Assembly: GCA_029953675.1 (NCBI GenBank)
Contig: JAMWBK010000002.1
Coordinates: 1,736,001-1,800,000, forward strand
Direction of reading: 5' to 3'
Source of the DNA: Rhodosorus marinus
Lineage: Eukaryota; Rhodophyta; Stylonematophyceae; Stylonematales; Stylonemataceae
Length of the DNA stretch: 64,000 nucleotides
Shown here piece after piece: positions 58,451 to 64,000 of this stretch. The position numbers and the translations under genes were made by a program. How positions within the stretch are numbered: the stretch's first letter is position 1; each line of letters opens with the position of its first letter. The notes below the pieces were generated by a model. That model worked only from the letters and a program-made list of their open reading frames with translations. It did no database searches and was not told the DNA's origin.

Positions 58451-59852
58451 CGAGCACAGTCCAACTGCTTCCACAACACCGAACTAGCACTCATTAGTTT
58501 TTCGATCAGTTATGTTTTCTTCCTTTTTGTTAGTTTTCCAACGGCTCATCGTGAAGCTAGTCGTTTTGCTTCACGTGGCACGGAACTTTTCTTTTAGGAC
58601 CTTGTAATACCCGTTGCGAAAAAAGCAGATCTGAGAGCTGTGGGCTTTCCGGGCTCCTGGTTTTCCCTTGCAAAATTCTTTAAGTAATTGCTAGCTCGTT
58701 CTTCTCTCAATGCTCGCATCTGCCAAGGGGAGCACATGCCGGAAATCATTGATCGTTTTGGAGTTCCAAGACAAACTTGATCAGTGCTTGTTTTTCATTC
58801 CGGATCGAGGTTTTTCTTGGTTCAGTCGCCGTCGCTCAGGTGGTTGAGAAGCTGGGACGGGGTCGACATGGCGCTCAGGAACTGGATGAGCGGGAGCGCT
58901 CTAGCATAAACGAAAAGGTCAACTGTACTGGAGAGAGAAAACGTGTGGTCAAAGCAGACGACGAAAACTCCGTCTTAATTGATCTGAAAAAAAACCGACG
59001 GACTCAACAATTCCAAAACAAAAAGTGAGCGTTCAGTTGGTGCAGATGGACCACAGGTCAACTCTACTGAAGGGAGAAACAGGGGTCATAGCAGATTAGA
59101 ACAAAAAAAATATCCGTCTTATTTGACCTGAAAAAATCGACGGACTCAACAATACCGAGACAAAAAGGGAGCGTTCAGTTGGTGTCGACATTGAAAGCTC
59201 ATCGGAATGAACCTTTGGCCAGAATTTAACAAAAACAACCCCCCCCCCATCCTTGGGGGGGCCTTTGTTGCCGCTGCTTTCAGCGAGAATCCTCTTGCCG
59301 ATGGTCCGTGCATCGTCCATTGTGGATATGAGTTTTTATCGCTTTCTGAGAACTCCATGAGGACGATGAGAATTGGACAAATTTTTTTTGAGCCTTGTCC
59401 TAGTTTCGTTTCTAGCGGGTGAGAGCTCAACCTACCGGAACTCTTCCGGGGAATGAGGTGCAGGTGCTGGCGTCTCCTACAGTTTACCTGCGCGTTGCTC
59501 CTAACTAAACGAAGACAGGAAATGATCGAGAAGAGATATTTCCCTTCCATGCTAGCGAAAGCGCTATACTGCAGTCGACACTTCAGCGTTGGTGGCTCTC
59601 TACAACATGAAAAGCTTAGAGTAGCGAAGAAGGCTTGCTTCTGTGTTGCACATGGGTGTTTGCTCCACTTCACTGTTATACGATAGCGACTCTGAACACA
59701 AACTTTACTAACAGGTCTCGCATGAGAACGCTTCGAGATGCACTTTGCTCTATTCACACGGCTGATGTACACATTACATAAAAGCCTTTTGCACCATCTC
59801 CCGAGAGGTCCTCAACTCTACCAGGGACGCGAGGTACTCCTCAAGGGCTTCG
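58451..59852. other. Intergenic, repeat-containing, no supported gene
   Basis: Apart from the direct repeat at 58918-59190 there is no supported gene. The minus-strand frame at 59146-59772 (208 codons) overlaps the repeat and has no recognisable domain, so it was not called. The final ~80 bp contain an overlapping frame described with the pBrp gene. Confidence 0.4.
58918..59190 (+). repeat. Two-copy direct repeat of ~135 bp
   Basis: The segment 58918-59049 is repeated at 59057-59190. Shared landmarks in order: GGTCAACT[G/C]TACTG, GAGAAA, GGTCA, TCCGTCTTA, GACGGACTCAACAAT, GAGCGTTCAGTTGGTG. The copies have diverged by small indels, so the open frame in copy 1 is not kept in copy 2. Confidence 0.8.
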
Positions 59853-62800
59853 TCAGCTCTCTTCCGCTGCCGGTTTCGACTCAGTCCTTTCCTCGAGCGT
59901 TCCTGTTCCATGATCTGTTGGGTTTTCACTCTCGTTTACTTCTGATCCCCGCACCGCCTCCCTGTTCCGCGCAGTCTTCGGGTCTCCTGCAGTGGGGACA
60001 TCAGTTTGTGCTTGGGGTGCTTGCGACGCGTTCTGAACGGCTTGTTGGGAAGTAGGGGCAAAACCAGGGAAGCTCATCCCGGCCGGGGCAAACGGGAACA
60101 TCCACGGGGACATCATGCCTGCAGGGTATCCCGGAGGAACCGATGTATTTCCAGTGCTCTTTGAAGACGTTTCAGCTGGAGCAGCGTTTTTCTTCGATGA
60201 TTCGGTTTCATCGCTGGACACGTTCGGCAGTGGGGGAGGAAGTGGGGGTGGCGGCATGAAGAAGGGCGTGAACATTGGAGGGAAACCGAAGTACGCGAAT
60301 GAAGCTTGCTGCTCTGTTCCACCACCCTGAGCCTTGCTCTGCTGCCCTGATGCTTGAGGCATTCCGGGCATTCCCGATATACCAGGCATTCCAGCCATTG
60401 GTCCCATCCCTGGCATTGCACCCATGCCCTGCATACCGGGCATCCCTTGCATCCCATGCATCATCTGCATACCAGCCATGTTTTGCATAGCAGCAGCAGC
60501 ACCTGGCATTCCCGGCATTCCCGGCATTCCAGACATTCCAGGCATTCCCGGCATCCCTTGCATTCCCTGCATCCCGGACATAACGGCCATACCCTGACTA
60601 CCTGGCATCGCTGACAGTCCACTCGCAGTTCCCTCGGCACTTGAAGCAGCGGACACTACGTCAGCCTGGGACTGCTTTGCTTCTGCATTGTTACTCGTGA
60701 CAGCAGAACCAACGCCTGAATCTTGGGTTCTCCCCGTTCTGTGCTTTGCAGAGAGGCTGTCTGTCCCTGCTCTGGCAGGGTTCTCACTGGGAGCTGAACC
60801 CGCTCCAACATTTTGCGAGCTGTGTGCGCTCGGGTTTTCGCCACTAGCATCAGAATCTCCAGCGTGCAACCCTGGAGCGCCATGTGTTTGTTGCTTGGAT
60901 GGCCCTTCTCCAACGATCGGAGGGCCCCTCGCTGACTTCGCCAATTTTTTTGCGGTTGAAGACTTCCCGTGGCCGTCCCCTTCTCTACCCCATGTGCCGC
61001 TCACGCGGAAGGCATCCAAGCGATCTACCGGCCTGGTAGGCTGTTCCGAAAGGAAGAGCACGGGGAAAAGTCAAGAATCAGGAAGAGCACGCACAATAGA
61101 ACACATGTATTGGACTTGAGAAGCAGCGCGACTCTTTACAACATGCACAGCCATACGCAGGTCTGCCGTAGTGCAGCTAGTTATCGTCTCCGACATTTCA
61201 AACGCTAAGAATTGCACTTACCCCATCTCGAAACAGTTCGCACTGCGTAGCTTCACTCTTGACGCTGTTCGGTACGGTCTTCAACGGGTCGACTTTCGGT
61301 TGGTATCCATCCGGGATAATGTCATTAATGTTCCTGGCGAGCTCCTTGTTGACCTAGTGAGCAGCGCAAAAAAAACAACGACCGGTATTAGGATGGTTCA
61401 AGCCCCTTCTTACATGTCGGTTCCGCATTCCCCCTTTTTACGGAGTGCGGCAGACCTTTCTCAACGTCACTTCAGTTAGCCGAGTTACTTTACAAATTTC
61501 TTGCTGGGTTTTCTTCTTATCCTCCAGCTGGCACGCGAGATATATGGCAGCAGCTGAAATACTCATGGGATTGCGCCTGGAGCATATGTTCTTTTTTAGC
61601 ACTTTCTCCGCTATCCCAACTGCGCAAAGCTGCACGGACTCCGGTAGTCCCAAACGTCTGCAGAAGCTCGGCATGTGAACAGCGATAGACGCTGAGGTTT
61701 CAGGTCGCTGCCTCTGCATTGCTGTGTTCACAAGCTTCAGATATCTTGCGACTTCTTTTTCTGTCAAACCTGCGACCTTCGCAATATCGGATGGCTTAAC
61801 ATCTGGACCACTTTCCGCACCGCCTGGGAGGTATCTCGTTCGTTCAACTGCACAAACGAGAGAGGCAGTAGCGAGCGCCTCCACGTTCCTGTTTCTAAGC
61901 GACGTTCGTGATGCAGTGTGGCGAAAAATTCGGACAGCAAACTCCGATATTTCCTTAGGAATTTCCAGCAAACCGGAAAGCTCGAGGACTTGAAAATAAG
62001 CAACAACCGTATGTCGAGCATCCCCTCCGCTGAGTGTGCCTTGCGCGTTTCCAAAAGAACCTGTTTTGCCCTCAGAGAATTGCTCGTCTTTTCCGTCGCT
62101 TTCAATGTCCCCATTTCTCCATCCCTGCACCTCTGTTTTCACCCTAACCTTCTTGTCTGAATCCGAACCCTCCCTCGCCATTCCGGGCTGCCTTCCATTG
62201 TACCCAACGTACCTGGACCATAATCCAGTTGAGGATGTCAGCATCTCTTCCAAAGCGAAAATTTTCCCGAGGGTTCACTCGTTGAAATTTTATTTCGCAA
62301 CGTGTTAACCGGAAAGCTGAGCTTGAAATCCGTACCCCCCATACAGTGCATCCCCAATCAGGCGCTCCATCTCCGCAAGGTCGCCGCTGAAAGTTCTGGC
62401 TGTCGCAAGGTATGCCGGATCTCGCATTGGCGAGAGCATTCGAAAGGCCGTGACGAACCCTCGCGTGCAGTAAGGATCTTCCTCGATATCCTACAGTGCA
62501 ATCCCGGAAGTAGACGCTTAGTATTAGCATACCAAGCAAACGGAGTCATGCGCTTCATGGGAGAATCTACCTCATCAATCAGATCCTTGGATAAGAAGTC
62601 AGGCGCGACGACGCAATGCACCTCTTCAGTATCCGTCCACGCACAGTATTCCATCAGATCGCTACATCTAAACGTTGAGTAGCCGCATGTTTTCCGCCGG
62701 CTATCAGTAACAGACTCATATGTCGTTTGCACAATTCCTCTCAAACTCACCTCTCTTCAAGGACAGTGCGACAATCCGTACACTGTGTTGTTCGATTAGA

Positions 62801-63050
62801 AACGCTGCAGGACAAAAAAGTGAATAAAATCGAAGAGACAAGCCACTCTTAGACCAAAAAAATCAATACACAGTCACGTTTCATTTCACATTCCCATTGA
62901 CTCTGTCCAAAATCTGACCGGTTCCCAACGGATGTACTTCAAAATAAAACAATCCAGAACGGGTCAATTCATGACCAATTGGTGCGTTTCTCACTTTCTT
63001 CTAAGCTCGGCCTTGCCGCAGCTCAGGCACGACGAGTACGAGCCGAGCAT
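59853..63050 (-). CDS. PBRP: Plant-type TFIIB-related protein (pBrp/BRP1) with GMPGM-rich tail
   Basis: Seven exons (63050-62995, 62804-62751, 62667-62571, 62490-62336, 62212-61456, 61353-61222, 61040-59853) give 812 residues with consistent phases. The zinc ribbon, split across exons 1-2, has C8LSC11 and C27TDC30 followed by RTVLEER. Exon 4 has EEDPYCTRGFVTAF and FSGDLAEMERL. Exon 5 holds the two cyclin folds, with RNRNVEALATASLV and RRNPMSISAAAIYLACQLED; VTLRK and VNKELARN meet at the next splice. These match plant pBrp closely. In the red alga Cyanidioschyzon pBrp was reported to act with RNA polymerase I, and in land plants it associates with plastid envelopes. Residues 418-812 are a large extension; residues about 560-646 are GMPGM/GMQGM repeats, then FFMPPPPLPPPLP. 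Near the stop a second frame encodes a basic helix (59781-59920), so the C-terminus may vary. Confidence 0.9.
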
Positions 63051-63054
63051 GATG

Positions 63055-64000
63055 CCAAAAATAAATATTCGAAAAGCTAATCTCAGGTGTCCTCAGCTAT
63101 CCTTTGAAAACCTTTCTCAACGACTACCTGCTCAAGCTTAAATCCTTTTCTGTCTTAGCATCATCCACCCATCTTCAACCCGCCCTTACCCATTCCCTCT
63201 CCATAAAAAGGGCATCCACGCTAAAGCAACCCCATTCTTGCGAAGATCCAACGGCTTGAGATCCTAGCAAGAAAACAGTGGCCAACTTGAGTGCGTCATT
63301 GTCCAGGTGCTTCGCTTTTCCACAATTTTTGTCATATTTCCAAAACTTTTCCCAAGCCAAAAATCCCGCTAGTAGCCTTCTACAATGCAAAATTATGTTC
63401 CCTGACTACTACGAACTTGGATGCCTAGCTATTCTGGTGCTATAATTTAGATATATCTAGACTCTCAACAAAACTTATTATTTCACATTTACAATATATT
63501 GCTCAGATTTAAAGCGCTGAAGTTGCAAATCGAGATTCATCGTGGTCTTATTTGCCGGTGAAATGGAAAAGGGTAGAATTCCACCCAACTCGAACGGTTG
63601 GGAAACTTTTGAGGGGGGGTGCGATGTCCTTGAACTTAATATTTATTTTTGAAAACGCAATACCTCGAATTTCAAAAAGGGTGGGGGTTGAAACGAAGCC
63701 GACACACCCCTGTTTCCCCCCTGAATCCATGTTCTGAAAAAAAAGCGAACCATTGGAGAACCATAATCTCAATGGCGGTCACGTATCGAAGATTCAATAC
63801 GATGATAGTAATATCGATGTGACTTTGGAGAAGGACCTAGGCACTGCGGATGGGAATTCTGGACAGCTCCAATGTGTGCACCATGGCCGGATCTGGCTCC
63901 GCCTACTAGCAGAGAGCTGCTTAGAGGCTGTCGACCATGAAGAAGCTGGGAAAGGTTATTAGCTCTGTGCTTTCGGAAAGCCTCAAGTGTCAGGTTGGGG
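63055..64000. other. Right-edge intergenic region, no supported gene
   Basis: Upstream of pBrp (minus) to the window edge. Only short, AT-influenced frames are present (63548-63772 minus and 63753-63962 plus), without recognisable domains. No TATA box is evident at a sensible distance upstream of the pBrp ATG at 63050. Confidence 0.4.

Noticed and set aside
59861-61061. Free-standing Gly/Met/Pro-rich gene starting at 61061
   Set aside because: The upstream splice (61222 to 61040) is in phase and joins it to pBrp, so it is not treated as a separate gene.
1-64000. CRISPR array, bacterial operon or prophage
   Set aside because: No regularly spaced short repeats and no bacterial gene organisation; spliceosomal introns show this is eukaryotic nuclear DNA.

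Overview
This is a eukaryotic nuclear window with short spliceosomal introns (about 59-195 bp, GT...AG), most likely from a red alga. Three things point that way. The plastid class I fructose-bisphosphate aldolase and the serine acetyltransferase both begin MAFV, the phenylalanine-containing transit-peptide start typical of red and glaucophyte plastids. A plant-type TFIIB-related protein (pBrp) is present. Moderate GC and frequent short introns argue against a highly reduced, intron-poor genome. Species cannot be fixed from the sequence.

Layout. 1-4000: decayed Ty3/gypsy element (minus). 5304-6635: opine-dehydrogenase family gene. 6640-9490: AT-rich non-coding DNA with a diverged duplication. 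9635-10675: unknown coiled-coil protein. 11315-14817 (minus): RTEL1-type helicase, five exons. 14820-18038: non-coding, repeat fragments. 18039-19363: plastid aldolase, convergent with a glutathione S-transferase (19700-20466, minus). 23066-24472: mitoribosomal mL43 with an acidic tail. 25731-26367: complex I NDUFA12. 26780-28700: second gypsy remnant (plus). 29282-31793: GRDP/DUF1399 protein. 33118-35037: pinin with a C-terminal SAP domain. 35890-41120: DNA polymerase alpha catalytic subunit, seven exons. 42264-43583: plastid serine acetyltransferase. 45087-47848: PRP4 kinase. 48072-49164 (minus): short-chain dehydrogenase. 50167-51262 and 55300-55848 (minus): two related C2H2 zinc-finger genes. 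59853-63050 (minus): pBrp with a Met/Gly/Pro-rich C-terminal extension, seven exons.

The genes are mostly single-copy housekeeping genes with no operon logic. Loose themes are genome maintenance (RTEL1, Pol alpha), pre-mRNA splicing (pinin, PRP4K), mitochondrial function (mL43, NDUFA12), plastid metabolism (aldolase, serine acetyltransferase) and transcription (pBrp, zinc fingers). I assembled the exon models by hand; every multi-exon model given exon by exon has GT/AG borders and a total coding length divisible by three. The most interesting points are family proteins with unusual ends: Pol alpha lacking the second C-terminal cysteine module, pinin carrying SAP, mL43 with a poly-Asp/Glu tail, and pBrp with a GMPGM tail. 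I found no CRISPR array, rRNA or convincing tRNA.
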